Position numbers and translations under genes: made by a program. The notes beneath the pieces are model-generated. The model had not been told where the DNA came from, searched no databases, and was given only the letters and a program-made list of their open reading frames with translations. A stretch of 64,000 nucleotides of DNA, taken from assembly GCA_017644045.1 (NCBI GenBank), contig JAEPMI010000003.1, positions 124,001-188,000 on the forward strand. Direction: 5' to 3'. The DNA is from Deltaproteobacteria bacterium (lineage in GTDB: Bacteria > Myxococcota_A > Polyangia > Polyangiales > Houyiibacteriaceae). Below, one piece after another: positions 49,440 through 57,579 of this stretch (position 1 is its first letter; each line of letters starts with the position of its first letter).

Positions 49440-50243
49440 TCACGGCACGAGCTGCCGACAAATCGCGTCGGTCTGAGGGTCGGAGGGGAACCAGGTCTCG
49501 ATGCGCAGCTCGTCCAGCAGCACCGTCTGCGGCGCCTGGAACGCCGTGATCACGGTGACGAAGCGGAGCTCGACGTCGCCCGCTCTCAGGTGCACGCCGA
49601 TCACCGGCGGCGACGGGGTGCCGAGGTCTGCCCGTCGCCAATCCTCCCCGACGGTCGGCATCTGGAGCAGGGACTCGAAGAGCTCCCGGAGTGGTTGGTG
49701 ATCGGGATCCGCGAGCACCTCGCGCTGGATGCGCCAGAGCAGCGCACGACCGACCTCGTCGAAGTTCACGATCGCGGGCCGCGCGCCCTCGGGATCGAAG
49801 GTCAGCCGCGCCATGTTGGTGCCGATGGCGTCGGCGTCTCCGATCACCATCGAGAGCAAGCGACGAGCGCTCTCGTTGAGGTCCATCAGGACGTAGGCCC
49901 GATCGACGATCATCACCGGGAAGGGCTCGTGGTGCGCCTTCAGCAGCTCGATCGCCCCGGCCACCTCGGCGGGCATCGCGTCGATCGCACCGGGCTCCGG
50001 GTAGGCCGCCGCGTGACCCGCGGCGCGGAGCATCGCGTTCGCTTGCCGGAGCGGCACGTCGAGCGACGCGCAGAGGCGCAGCACCATGGGCGCGCTCGGT
50101 TGCGAGCGCCCCGTCTCGAGGAAGCTCACGTGCCGCGCCGAGACATCGGCTGCGATCGCGAGGTCGAGCTGGCTCAGCCCACGCTGCCGTCGCCAGTGTT
50201 TCAGGAGGGCGGGGAAGAGGCCGGAGCTCTGGGCGTCGCTCAT
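49440..50243 (-). CDS. XRE-family regulator with MmyB-like ligand-binding domain
   Basis: This 267-residue protein begins with a helix-turn-helix (about residues 10-65): WRRQRGLSQLDLAIAADVSARHVSFLETGRSQPS, the XRE consensus. The remainder matches the MmyB/MLTR ligand-binding domain, a PAS-like fold, with YVLMDLNESARRLLSMV and the C-terminal LRAGDVELRFVTVITAFQAPQTVLLDELRIETWFPSD. Related proteins in actinobacteria and proteobacteria control adjacent dehydrogenase or hydrolase genes. It is divergent from the alpha/beta hydrolase gene over 90 nt that contain the inverted repeat TACCT-CCCC-AGGTA. It likely controls that hydrolase and itself. Confidence 0.92.
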   Translation of the reverse strand: MSDAQSSGLFPALLKHWRRQRGLSQLDLAIAADVSARHVSFLETGRSQPSAPMVLRLCASLDVPLRQANAMLRAAGHAAAYPEPGAIDAMPAEVAGAIELLKAHHEPFPVMIVDRAYVLMDLNESARRLLSMVIGDADAIGTNMARLTFDPEGARPAIVNFDEVGRALLWRIQREVLADPDHQPLRELFESLLQMPTVGEDWRRADLGTPSPPVIGVHLRAGDVELRFVTVITAFQAPQTVLLDELRIETWFPSDPQTDAICRQLVP

Positions 50244-50282
50244 CGCCCTCCGACGATACGAGAGCCGTCTTCGCGGGTCACT

Positions 50283-50296
50283 TACCTCCCCAGGTA
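50283..50296. promoter_or_regulatory. Inverted repeat TACCT-CCCC-AGGTA, candidate XRE operator
   Basis: This perfect 5-bp inverted repeat with a 4-nt spacer lies in the divergent gap, 39 nt from the regulator start and 37 nt from the hydrolase start. A position near the middle of the gap is as expected for a site that represses or activates both directions. Confidence 0.45.
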
Positions 50297-50333
50297 GTTG
50301 GCGAGGCCCGTTGGGCTCCCCAGGCTCGAGGGC

Positions 50334-51239
50334 ATGCAGCTACAGACCCACTCTCCGCCTTCCCACGAGCCCGTGTCCGACGTGACCCAGCGCTTCCGCG
50401 AGCCACCCGACGGACTCATCGAAGCCAACGGCGGCGCGGTCGCCTACCGCCGCTTCGGCTCCGGCCCGGACGTGCTCTTCGTCCACGGCTGGCCCTGCAG
50501 CGGCGCGACCTATCGCGCGCTCATCCCGCACCTGGCGTCGCACGTCACGTGTCACGTCATCGATCTGCCCGGCGCCGGCGACTCGCGCTTCGACGGCGAC
50601 ACCCCGCTCGACCTGGCGACTCACGTCGACCGCATTCGAGTCGTGATCGACGAGCTGGGGCTCACCGACTTCGCCGGCGTCGGTCACGACAGCGGCGGCC
50701 TGATGCTCCGCCACGCGGTCGTGGGCGATTCGCGGCTGCGATCGCTGGGGCTCGTCGACACCGAACAGTCGCTCGGCATCGCGTGGCCGTTCCGACGGCT
50801 CCTGATGCTCGCCAAGGTTCCCGGCTTCACGCGGCTGCTCACCTGGGCGGTGATGCGGCCGCGCCTGCGACGCTCGAACCTCCTCCTCGGTGGGTGCTTC
50901 GCCGACTCGTCGCTCCTGGACGGCGAGTTCGAGGAGTTCTTCCTACAGCCTCTGCGCGACGACCCGGCGAAGGCGCGCGCCGCGGGTCGGTTGGCCAAGG
51001 CCTTCGACACCGACCTCGTGCAGCAGCTCGGCGACGTCCACGCGCGTCTCGACGTTCCGGTGAAGCTCGTCTGGGGCGAGCACGACCCCTACTTCCCGCT
51101 CGACTGGACCCGCGCCATGGTCGACACCTTTCCGAACGCGTCGCTCCACGTGGTGAAAGGGATGAAGCTCTTCGTCCACGAAGAGGCGCCCGCCGAAGTC
51201 GCCGACGCGCTGCTACCGACCCTGCTCGGCCGAGGCTGA
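50334..51239 (+). CDS. Alpha/beta hydrolase, epoxide-hydrolase / haloalkane-dehalogenase-like
   Basis: The ATG at 50334 gives 301 residues. VLFVHGWPCSGATYRAL is the oxyanion-hole HGWP motif. The nucleophile elbow is GVGHDSGG, where the nucleophile is Asp (GHDxG), as in epoxide hydrolases and dehalogenases rather than serine esterases. Catalytic His is in FVHEEAPAEVADAL and the acid probably Asp in WGEHDPYFPLD. A cap region (about 130-220) rich in Leu/Arg is present. Substrate unknown. It is divergent from, and likely controlled by, the XRE-MmyB regulator. Its stop lies 1 nt from the convergent amidase stop. Confidence 0.88.
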   Translation: MQLQTHSPPSHEPVSDVTQRFREPPDGLIEANGGAVAYRRFGSGPDVLFVHGWPCSGATYRALIPHLASHVTCHVIDLPGAGDSRFDGDTPLDLATHVDRIRVVIDELGLTDFAGVGHDSGGLMLRHAVVGDSRLRSLGLVDTEQSLGIAWPFRRLLMLAKVPGFTRLLTWAVMRPRLRRSNLLLGGCFADSSLLDGEFEEFFLQPLRDDPAKARAAGRLAKAFDTDLVQQLGDVHARLDVPVKLVWGEHDPYFPLDWTRAMVDTFPNASLHVVKGMKLFVHEEAPAEVADALLPTLLGRG

Positions 51240-51240
51240 C

Positions 51241-52731
51241 CTAGGCGCAGACGGGGGGCTTCCGATCGCGCCAGGGTCGCGCTTCCTCGAGCTGCGCCGC
51301 GAGCGAGTAGAGCAGGGAGTCGTCGCCGAAGCGGCCCGTGAACATCGTGCCGATCGGCAGCCCTTCGCGGTTCCACACCAGCGGCACGTTCATCGACGGC
51401 TGACCGGTGAAGTTGGCCACCGGGGTGTAGGGGATGAAGTCGAAGACCTCGTTGACGGTCTTCTCGAGAAGCCCCGGCAGCTTCAGCGCCGTGCGCGCGC
51501 CGGTTCGCGCGATGAGCGCCTGCGCCGCCGCCTCCGCGCCCTTCGGCCGGAGCGCGTGGTGCGGGATCGGCGGCTGGCCGAGCGTCGGCGTGAGCACGAC
51601 GTCGAAGTCCTGGTAGCGCTCGGTCAACCGGCGGGTCTCCGCTTGGAGCGCCCGGAGCGCGACGATCACGTCTTCGCCGGTGAAGTTCTTGGCCATCATC
51701 GCCGAGAGCCAGGTCGCGACCTCGAAGTCCTTCGAGGTCGCCTTCCGGCCGACGATGGCTTCCGCTTCCCGGATCTCGGCGGCGGTGTTCGCGGCGACCA
51801 CCGTGAAGAACGCCTGCGCGAGCTTCTCCGGCTCGTGCTGCGGGCGGTGCTCGATCACTTCGTGGCCGAGGTCCTCGAGCAATCGCGCGACCTCCGTCAC
51901 CGCGTCCCGGCAGTCGGAGTGAGGGGTCGACGGCATCGCCGGGTCGGTGTGGAACGCGATGCGGAGCGTCCCGGGGCTCGTCTTCGTGGCCTCGAGAAAG
52001 GTCCCCTCGTGGTGCGGCGGGTGGTAGGGCGCGTGCGCCGCCGGGCCCTCGGTCGCGTCGAGCGCGGCGGCGCTGTCGCGCACGCTCACGGAGAGCACGT
52101 GCTCGATGGCGAAGCCGTTCCAGTGCTCGCTCGCCGGCGACGCCGGCGTCCGACCGCGGGTCGGCTTCAGTCCGAAGATCCCACACGCCGCGGCCGGGAT
52201 GCGGATCGATCCGCCGCCGTCGCCTCCGTGGCCCATGGGGGCGATCCGCGCGGCGACCGCCGCGCCGGTGCCGCCGCTCGAGCCACCGGTGGTCCGGCCG
52301 AGATCCCACGGGTTGCAGGTCGGACCGAACACGTCGGGCTCGGTCACCGGCTGGATGCCGAACTCCGGCGTCGCCGTCTTGGCGACCGTGATGAGCCCCG
52401 CCTCGCAGTAGCGCTCGTAGAGGAGCGAATCCTCCATCGCGACCCAGCCCTTGTAGAAGCGAGAGCCGCTCACGGTCGGGACGCCGGCGATCGTCTGGAT
52501 CAGATCCTTGAGCAGGAAGGGCACACCGGCGAAGGGCCCGCTCTGCTCCCCCGCCGCGGCCGCGCGGGCCTGCTGGTAGAGCGGGTGCACGACCGCGTTG
52601 AGCTGCGGGTCGAGGGCTTCGATCCGCGCGATGCACGTCTCGACCAGGGTCTCCGCGGAGACCTCTCCCTTGCGCACCAGCTCGGCCAGGCCGAGCGCGT
52701 CGTGATCGTCGTAGCCTTCGAAGAGCGCCAT
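51241..52731 (-). CDS. Amidase signature family enzyme
   Basis: This 496-residue protein has the amidase-signature core. The catalytic triad is Lys in LLKD, the cis-Ser in [17 protein letters not shown] and nucleophile Ser in [21 protein letters not shown]. The segment [27 protein letters not shown] and the C-terminal [28 protein letters not shown] resemble 6-aminohexanoate-cyclic-dimer hydrolase and aryl-amidase members. It hydrolyses a carboxamide, probably in the cytoplasm; no signal is seen. It stands alone, convergent with the hydrolase gene. Confidence 0.92.
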   Translation of the reverse strand: MALFEGYDDHDALGLAELVRKGEVSAETLVETCIARIEALDPQLNAVVHPLYQQARAAAAGEQSGPFAGVPFLLKDLIQTIAGVPTVSGSRFYKGWVAMEDSLLYERYCEAGLITVAKTATPEFGIQPVTEPDVFGPTCNPWDLGRTTGGSSGGTGAAVAARIAPMGHGGDGGGSIRIPAAACGIFGLKPTRGRTPASPASEHWNGFAIEHVLSVSVRDSAAALDATEGPAAHAPYHPPHHEGTFLEATKTSPGTLRIAFHTDPAMPSTPHSDCRDAVTEVARLLEDLGHEVIEHRPQHEPEKLAQAFFTVVAANTAAEIREAEAIVGRKATSKDFEVATWLSAMMAKNFTGEDVIVALRALQAETRRLTERYQDFDVVLTPTLGQPPIPHHALRPKGAEAAAQALIARTGARTALKLPGLLEKTVNEVFDFIPYTPVANFTGQPSMNVPLVWNREGLPIGTMFTGRFGDDSLLYSLAAQLEEARPWRDRKPPVCA

Positions 52732-52771
52732 GGGCGCAGGGTACCCGTCGGTCCCCCGCGCCGGAAGCGAG

Positions 52772-53890
52772 TCAGTACGCCGGCGCGCCCCAGGGGTCGT
52801 TCTGTTGCGGCTGGACCGGCTGGACCGTGAGCCGCTGGTTGAACGCGCCGAGCTGCTGGAGGTGCTGCGGGGTCAGCGAGAAGGACGCGCCGCACACGGT
52901 CAGGGTCACCACCCGAGCGTTGGCGAGCAGCGCAGCGTTGTTCGACGCCGTCTTGCCTTCGAGGGTCTCGAGGACACCGTTGCTCTCCTGCGTCGGGGTG
53001 TACCCGACGGCCATCTGCGCGGCCTGCCCGTCGACCTGCCACACGATCTCGGAGCAGCTCTGGAGCACCGGCGCCGGTCCGCGACGCTGGAAGCGGACCG
53101 TCATGTCGGCCTGACCCGGCACGCCGTAGAGCGTCGCGCTGACGCCGTTGCCGAAGTCGAGGGTCTCGGTCGTCGAGTTCGCGACCGTGGTGCTGCCGGG
53201 GGCGTCACCGGGCATCGGTTCGACCGCGCCGCCGCCCATCGGCTCGCCGCCGTAGCTCGGTGCGGGGTCGCCGCCACCGAACCAGCCGGAGAAGCCCACG
53301 ATGATGCTGAAACGAATGGAGCTGAAGTCCTGGTCGAACTCGTCCTCGCCGATGCGTGTGTCCCAGCCGAACTCGAGCCGCGGATCGATCGAGAAGCTGT
53401 CCGTCACGAAGATGTGCGCGCCGCCCCCGAAGCGGAACCCGAAAGTGGTCACCTTCACGCTGTCGCCGCCGTCTGGGGTGAAGACGCTTCCCCCGATGTC
53501 GAGACCGACGAGGCCGAAGGGCACGAAGGTCCCATCCGCAAACATCAGCTCGGCGAACGGGCCGAGTGCCCAGGCGAGGTCGGTGTTGTCACCCTCGTCC
53601 TTCGACCACTCGAGCTGGAGTCGACCGCCGATGAAGAGCATGTCGCCGAGGGCAGCGCCGACGCTGAGCCCGAAGCCACGGCCGAGCAGACCGAAGCCGG
53701 TCTGCGTCTGTCGGTCTGGGACGCCTTCGTAGTCCGTGGACAGGAGCGTGAAGAGCGATTGGTCCAGCGAGAGTCGGATCTTGTTCGCGACGGTGGGCTG
53801 CGCCTCGGCCCGTTCCGGGGCGAGCGCGAAGAGCGAACAGAGAATGAGAGCCGCGGCCATCGGTCGGCCGCCGGCGAGAGCGCGAGACAT
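52772..53890 (-). CDS. Outer-membrane beta-barrel-like protein with C-terminal PEGA-like/plug domain, function unknown
   Basis: The ATG at 53890 (372 residues) is preceded by AGGAGG at ideal spacing. A signal ends AEAQ at about residue 30. Residues 40-205 alternate hydrophobic and polar residues with repeated aromatic ends (GLSVGAALGDMLFIGGRLQLEW, FGFRFGGGAHIFV, SIDPRLEFGWDTRIG), typical of an eight- to ten-strand barrel. A Gly/Pro linker leads to a second domain (about 240-372) with two Cys, QQLGAFNQRLTV and a Pro/Gln end. I do not recognise a family for that domain. It may be a porin-like or structural outer-membrane protein. Confidence 0.75.
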   Translation of the reverse strand: MSRALAGGRPMAAALILCSLFALAPERAEAQPTVANKIRLSLDQSLFTLLSTDYEGVPDRQTQTGFGLLGRGFGLSVGAALGDMLFIGGRLQLEWSKDEGDNTDLAWALGPFAELMFADGTFVPFGLVGLDIGGSVFTPDGGDSVKVTTFGFRFGGGAHIFVTDSFSIDPRLEFGWDTRIGEDEFDQDFSSIRFSIIVGFSGWFGGGDPAPSYGGEPMGGGAVEPMPGDAPGSTTVANSTTETLDFGNGVSATLYGVPGQADMTVRFQRRGPAPVLQSCSEIVWQVDGQAAQMAVGYTPTQESNGVLETLEGKTASNNAALLANARVVTLTVCGASFSLTPQHLQQLGAFNQRLTVQPVQPQQNDPWGAPAY

Positions 53891-54028
53891 GTGAATTCCC
53901 TCCTGAGGGTGGTGCGCCTAGCAGCGCCTGTTACGAGGGCAAGCGTCCAGCCCTTCCCTCTGGGGACGCGCTTCCTCACACCGGAATCGCCCCTTTCCCG
54001 TGTGCTCTGCTTCGGCGATGCTCCCGAA

Positions 54029-55126
54029 GTGAGCACCCTGGGACGCCGCCTCGAGCTGGGCCGCCGCATCGCCCGCCTCGGTCGCTGGCTCGGGCCGTGG
54101 TCGGACGAGGGTGGGCAGCCGGACGCGACTCGAGAGGAGATCCCCATCGATCCCTCGATGCGTGCGTGGGTCTACCGACCCGCACACCGTCCACCACTCG
54201 GCGCAGTCCTCCTCGTGCCCGGGCTCCACTACCTCGGCCCGGCCGATCCGCGGCTCGACCGCTTCTGCCGGATCCTCGCGAACGCCGGCAACGTGGTGCT
54301 CTGCCCCTTCATGCCGGACTTCTCCCGGTTGCGGGTGGGACCGAATCTCGGGCCCGACGCCAACCGCGCCTTCGACGCCCTGCTCGCGTTGCCCGATCGA
54401 CCCCGCGACGTGGCCCCCGGCATTCTCAGCATCTCGTTCGGTTCGCGCCCCGCGGTCGAGGTCGCCGCGACCCGGCCCGAGGTCGGCAACCTGGTGCTCT
54501 TTGGGGGATTCGCCGATTTCCGGGACGCCATCCGCTTCTGCATCGCCGGCACGCCGGATCCCGACCGGGCCCACGACCCGCTGAACCGACCGGTCGTCTA
54601 CCTGAACCTGCTCGAGCACCTCGACCCCGGACCACGGGACCATGAGAGCTTCGTCGAAGCGTGCTTCGAGTACGTCCGGCGGACCTGGGGCAAGCCGGAG
54701 ATGAAGCCGCTCGAGGCCCACGAGCCGGTGGCCCGCGCCATCGCCGAGGGGCTCCCCGACGCCGAGCTCTTCCTCAAGGCGACCGGCGTCGCCGAGGGTG
54801 GCGTGGAGCTCGGGCTCGAGGCGCTCGCCAGAGGCGCCGAACACTTCGAGTACCTCGACCCGAGACCCTGGCTACGCGAGGTCCAGGTCCCGGTCACGGT
54901 CATTCATGGACGGGAGGACGACGTCATCCCCTTCGAGCACGCGGCACGGTTGGCGTCAATGGCCCCCAAAGCGCGACATCTCGTCACAGGGATCTATGCC
55001 CATACGGGCCGCGCGACCCTCGCAGAGCTCATCCCCGAGGCCGCTCGGGAGGGGTCGGCGATGGTCCAGATTCTCCTGCAGATGGGGCGCACGGGGTTCA
55101 TCCCCGTGACATCCGGATCGCACTGA
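54029..55126 (+). CDS. Alpha/beta hydrolase, lipase-like
   Basis: I use the GTG at 54029 (365 residues); no good ribosome-binding site decides the start, and an upstream GTG near 54000 is possible. AVLLVPGLHYLGPADPRLDRF forms the oxyanion region, and the nucleophile elbow reads SISFGS (Sm-x-Ser-x-Gly). HGREDDVIPFEHAARLA supplies the acid Asp and the C-terminal IYAHTGRATL the His. A cap region of about 130 residues separates the elbow and the Asp. The fold fits cytosolic lipases or esterases; the family is not identified. It is followed 29 nt later by the GCGTGAAT inverted repeat and the long leader of the sigma factor gene. Confidence 0.8.
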   Translation: MSTLGRRLELGRRIARLGRWLGPWSDEGGQPDATREEIPIDPSMRAWVYRPAHRPPLGAVLLVPGLHYLGPADPRLDRFCRILANAGNVVLCPFMPDFSRLRVGPNLGPDANRAFDALLALPDRPRDVAPGILSISFGSRPAVEVAATRPEVGNLVLFGGFADFRDAIRFCIAGTPDPDRAHDPLNRPVVYLNLLEHLDPGPRDHESFVEACFEYVRRTWGKPEMKPLEAHEPVARAIAEGLPDAELFLKATGVAEGGVELGLEALARGAEHFEYLDPRPWLREVQVPVTVIHGREDDVIPFEHAARLASMAPKARHLVTGIYAHTGRATLAELIPEAAREGSAMVQILLQMGRTGFIPVTSGSH

Positions 55127-55155
55127 TCTTCCGAACAGTGTCGCTCCGACCCCCT

Positions 55156-55180
55156 GCGTGAATTATCGGGCGATTCACGC
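55156..55180. promoter_or_regulatory. Perfect 8-bp inverted repeat GCGTGAAT-N9-ATTCACGC
   Basis: The arms 55156-55163 and 55173-55180 are perfect reverse complements around TATCGGGCG. It stands 29 nt after the hydrolase stop and about 350 nt before the sigma-factor start. It could end the hydrolase transcript (no T-run follows) or be an operator for the sigma-factor promoter. The 17-nt centre-to-centre spacing of the half-sites fits a dimeric regulator. Confidence 0.45.
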
Positions 55181-55529
55181 TACTTGCGACGCCTCCGTCG
55201 CTTTTCGTGAAACTTTTCGGTCTCTTCCGTCGTTCGTTTCGGGATGGGGGTGGCGGAAACCGGTGGGCCGACCCACACAGAAGGTTACGCCCAGTGTGTA
55301 GTGAACGACGAATTCCGCTCTCACGGACGGCAACAGCATTGGCCAGTGGCTTGCATACTAGCCAGTGGTCGCCCGAGACCCCAAAGCTCGTGGCGGCGCG
55401 GATGTCGGAGCGATCGATCGGAAACCCCGGCACCGGGCAGCGACACATGAATCCAGGCGACGGACACGGCGACTCAATGGCGGCGGATTTGGCACGGCGG
55501 AGCATCGAGGAATTGGAAAGGCGGGCGCA
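55181..55529 (+). other. Long leader region of the sigma-factor gene
   Basis: No trustworthy gene is seen. A frame from GTG 55207 to TGA 55533 (108 codons) uses codons rare in this genome (TTA, ACT, AGA, AGG), so I treat it as noncoding. An 18-codon frame starting at ATG 55477 ends at the sigma start (TTGA overlap) and could act in translational coupling. Direct repeats GCCAGTGG at 55342-55349 and 55361-55368 flank a -10-like CATACT (55354-55359). GGAAAGG lies 9 nt before the TTG start. Confidence 0.35.
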
Positions 55530-56861
55530 TTGACCGACAAGGCTCGGAAAGTACTGACGGAACTACTCGCGAAGGGCGAGAAGCGAGGGTTCCTCACCTA
55601 CAGCGAGGTCACGGACCGCTTGGCGGAGGAGACCAACGTCGACCCGGCGCTGATTCAGCGCCTCACACGACGACTCGAGTCGTCGGGCATTCCCCTGGTC
55701 AATGGTGCACGCGAGGCGGACGGGCGTAGTCCTCGCGAGCGCAAGGACAAGGGCAACCAGGAGACGATCCAGTCCTACCTGGACTGGATCGGTACCGTGA
55801 GCCTCCTGACCCGTGAGGGCGAGGTCGAGCTGGCGCGTCAGATCGAGAAGGGCCGCAACGCGATCTGGGACGCCTACCTGGCGGCCAAGCTGCGACCGAA
55901 GGACCTCGAGGAGTCCCTCCGCGAGCTCGAGCAGAAGGTCGCGGAAGACGAAATCCGACCGCAGGACGCGGTCATTCACGACACCTTCAAGGAGCTCCGG
56001 CGCCGCCTCGGCGTGTGGGTCGAGCTCTCGGGGACGCGCCGCAAGCTCGACCGCGAGCGGGTGAAGCGCGAAGCGCGGCGACCGGCGAAGGTCCTCAAGG
56101 AGGCGTTCGACCTCATCGAGGCCGCGGACGTCGGCGTCGAGCGCGCGAAGGCGGAGATGGTCGAGGCCAACCTCCGGCTCGTGGTGGCGACCGCCAAGAA
56201 GTACCTCAAGCGCGGCCTGCCGCTCCTGGACCTGATCCAGGAGGGGAACATGGGCCTCATGCGCGCCATCGACAAGTTCGACTACCGGCGCGGCTACAAG
56301 CTCTCGACCTACGCGAGCTGGTGGATTCGCCAGTCGATGGCCCGCGCGGCCACCGACCAGGGTCGCACCATCCGGGTGCCGGTCCACGCCCACGAGCTGC
56401 TCACCAAGCTCATGAGCACCAGCCGTCGCCTCACCGCGGCGCTCGGTCGGGACGCGACTCCCGCCGAGGTCGCCAAGAAGATGCGTCTGCCGGTCGAGAA
56501 GGTCCGCAGCCTGCTCTCCATCGCTCGCGACACCGTCTCCCTCGAGACGCCGGTCGGTGCCGATGGCTCGAGCGAGCTCCGCGATCTCATCGCCGACGAG
56601 CGCGCGATGTCGCCGATGGATCCGCTCATCGACGACGACCTGAACAACACGGTCCTCGAGGCCCTGTCCACCCTGAGCGACCGCGAGCAGCAGATCCTGC
56701 GCATGCGTTTCGGCATCGGTGAACACGAGGCACACACGCTCGCAGAGATCGGACGCGAGTTCGGTCTCAGCCGCGAGCGGATTCGTCAGCTCCAGGCGCT
56801 CGCGCTTCGGAAGTTGAGGCTCGCGTCCCAGAGCGACACGCTCAAGGCGTTCGTCGCCTAA
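55530..56861 (+). CDS. RpoD-family (sigma-70 group 1/2) sigma factor
   Basis: The best start is TTG 55530 with GGAAAGG upstream, giving 443 residues; no ATG or GTG lies in a suitable place. Region 1.1-like KGEKRGFLTYSEV, region 1.2 (TIQSYLDWIGTVSLLTREGEVELARQIEKG) and a short nonconserved region come first. Region 2 follows: VEANLRLVVATAKKYLKRGLPLLDLIQEGNMGLMRAIDKFDYRRGYKLSTYASWWIRQS. Region 3, then region 4.2 with HTLAEIGREFGLSRERIRQLQALALRKLR, complete the protein. It directs RNA polymerase to promoters. At the -10-reading position the usual Thr after RQAI is Ala (RQSMA, Ala271), and region 1.2 departs from the housekeeping consensus. An alternative group 2 factor is therefore possible. A strong terminator follows. 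Confidence 0.9.
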   Translation: MTDKARKVLTELLAKGEKRGFLTYSEVTDRLAEETNVDPALIQRLTRRLESSGIPLVNGAREADGRSPRERKDKGNQETIQSYLDWIGTVSLLTREGEVELARQIEKGRNAIWDAYLAAKLRPKDLEESLRELEQKVAEDEIRPQDAVIHDTFKELRRRLGVWVELSGTRRKLDRERVKREARRPAKVLKEAFDLIEAADVGVERAKAEMVEANLRLVVATAKKYLKRGLPLLDLIQEGNMGLMRAIDKFDYRRGYKLSTYASWWIRQSMARAATDQGRTIRVPVHAHELLTKLMSTSRRLTAALGRDATPAEVAKKMRLPVEKVRSLLSIARDTVSLETPVGADGSSELRDLIADERAMSPMDPLIDDDLNNTVLEALSTLSDREQQILRMRFGIGEHEAHTLAEIGREFGLSRERIRQLQALALRKLRLASQSDTLKAFVA

Positions 56862-56904
56862 GAACGTCGTCCGCTCTTCTCCCCCAATCTAGGGAGAGCA
56901 TTTC

Positions 56905-56942
56905 CTCGGCCCGGATTCCGCGTTGTCGGAACCCGGGCCGAG
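56905..56942 (+). terminator. Long stem-loop after the sigma-factor gene
   Basis: CTCGGCCCGG-A-TTCC pairs with GGAA-C-CCGGGCCGAG, a stem of 15 positions with one A-C mismatch and loop GCGTTGTC, 43 nt after the stop. No T-run follows, but the stem is long enough to end or protect the transcript. A TATGCT (-10-like, 56946-56951) just beyond may start transcription of the next gene. Confidence 0.6.
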
Positions 56943-56981
56943 CACTATGCTCGCGACGCTTCCCAACGAGGACCCGGACCC

Positions 56982-57572
56982 GTGACTACCTCTACACCCC
57001 CTCCGCCCACTTCTGGTGGCGGCATGAAATACGCGCTCGTCGGCATTCTCATGCTCCTCGCCGCCGTGGGCCTCTACTGCGCGACGGCCGATGACGGCAG
57101 CACCGACGGGGACGAGGTCGCCACCGCTCCTCCGGACGCGGGCATCATTCAGCGGCAGACGCAGATGCAGCCGGAGTTCGAGATCCCCGAGGAGGAGCCG
57201 GACCTCGGCGTGCCGGACCTCGGACCGGCAGAGCCGGAGGCGAACACCATGCGGGTTCGTCAGCCGCGCACCTGCGACGGCAACCTCGACGTCGCCGCCA
57301 TTCGCGCGGTCGCGACGCGGCAGCAGCGCCAGGTGCGCAGCTGCTACGAGCGTCGCCTCAAGGTGAACAACATCCTCCAGGGCACCGTGAACGTGCGCAT
57401 GGTCGTCGGCCGAACCGGCAGCGTCGATCAGGTCAGCGTCGGTGGCTCCCTTCGCGACAGCGAGGTCTTCAGCTGTGTTCGTCGTCTGGCCAACACCTGG
57501 GAGTTCCCGGCCGTCGAGGGCGGCTCCTGCGCCATCGTCTCCATCCCCTTCCGGATGACCCCGCGCCCCTGA
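56982..57572 (+). CDS. Membrane-anchored protein with AgmX/PglI-type C-terminal domain
   Basis: From the GTG at 56982 the protein has 196 residues. One transmembrane helix (about 15-35, KYALVGILMLLAAVGLYC) is followed by an acidic Pro-rich periplasmic linker (EFEIPEEEPDLGVPDLGPAEPE). The C-terminal domain of about 90 residues contains RQVRSCYERRLKVNNILQGTVNVRMVVGRTGSV and SCVRRLANTWEFPAVEGGSCAIVSIPF. This is the pattern of the AgmX/PglI C-terminal domain, related to TonB C-terminal folds and linked in Myxococcus to gliding and adventurous motility proteins. Many copies in these genomes have unknown roles. The gene converges on the PEGA protein gene across 7 nt. Confidence 0.85.
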   Translation: MTTSTPPPPTSGGGMKYALVGILMLLAAVGLYCATADDGSTDGDEVATAPPDAGIIQRQTQMQPEFEIPEEEPDLGVPDLGPAEPEANTMRVRQPRTCDGNLDVAAIRAVATRQQRQVRSCYERRLKVNNILQGTVNVRMVVGRTGSVDQVSVGGSLRDSEVFSCVRRLANTWEFPAVEGGSCAIVSIPFRMTPRP

Positions 57573-57579
57573 TGACCTC

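Noticed and set aside
55207-55533. A 108-codon frame ahead of the sigma-factor gene
   Set aside because: It uses codons rare in this genome (TTA, ACT, AGA, AGG), has no recognisable domain and a poor start. Only a possible 18-codon coupling frame at its end was noted.
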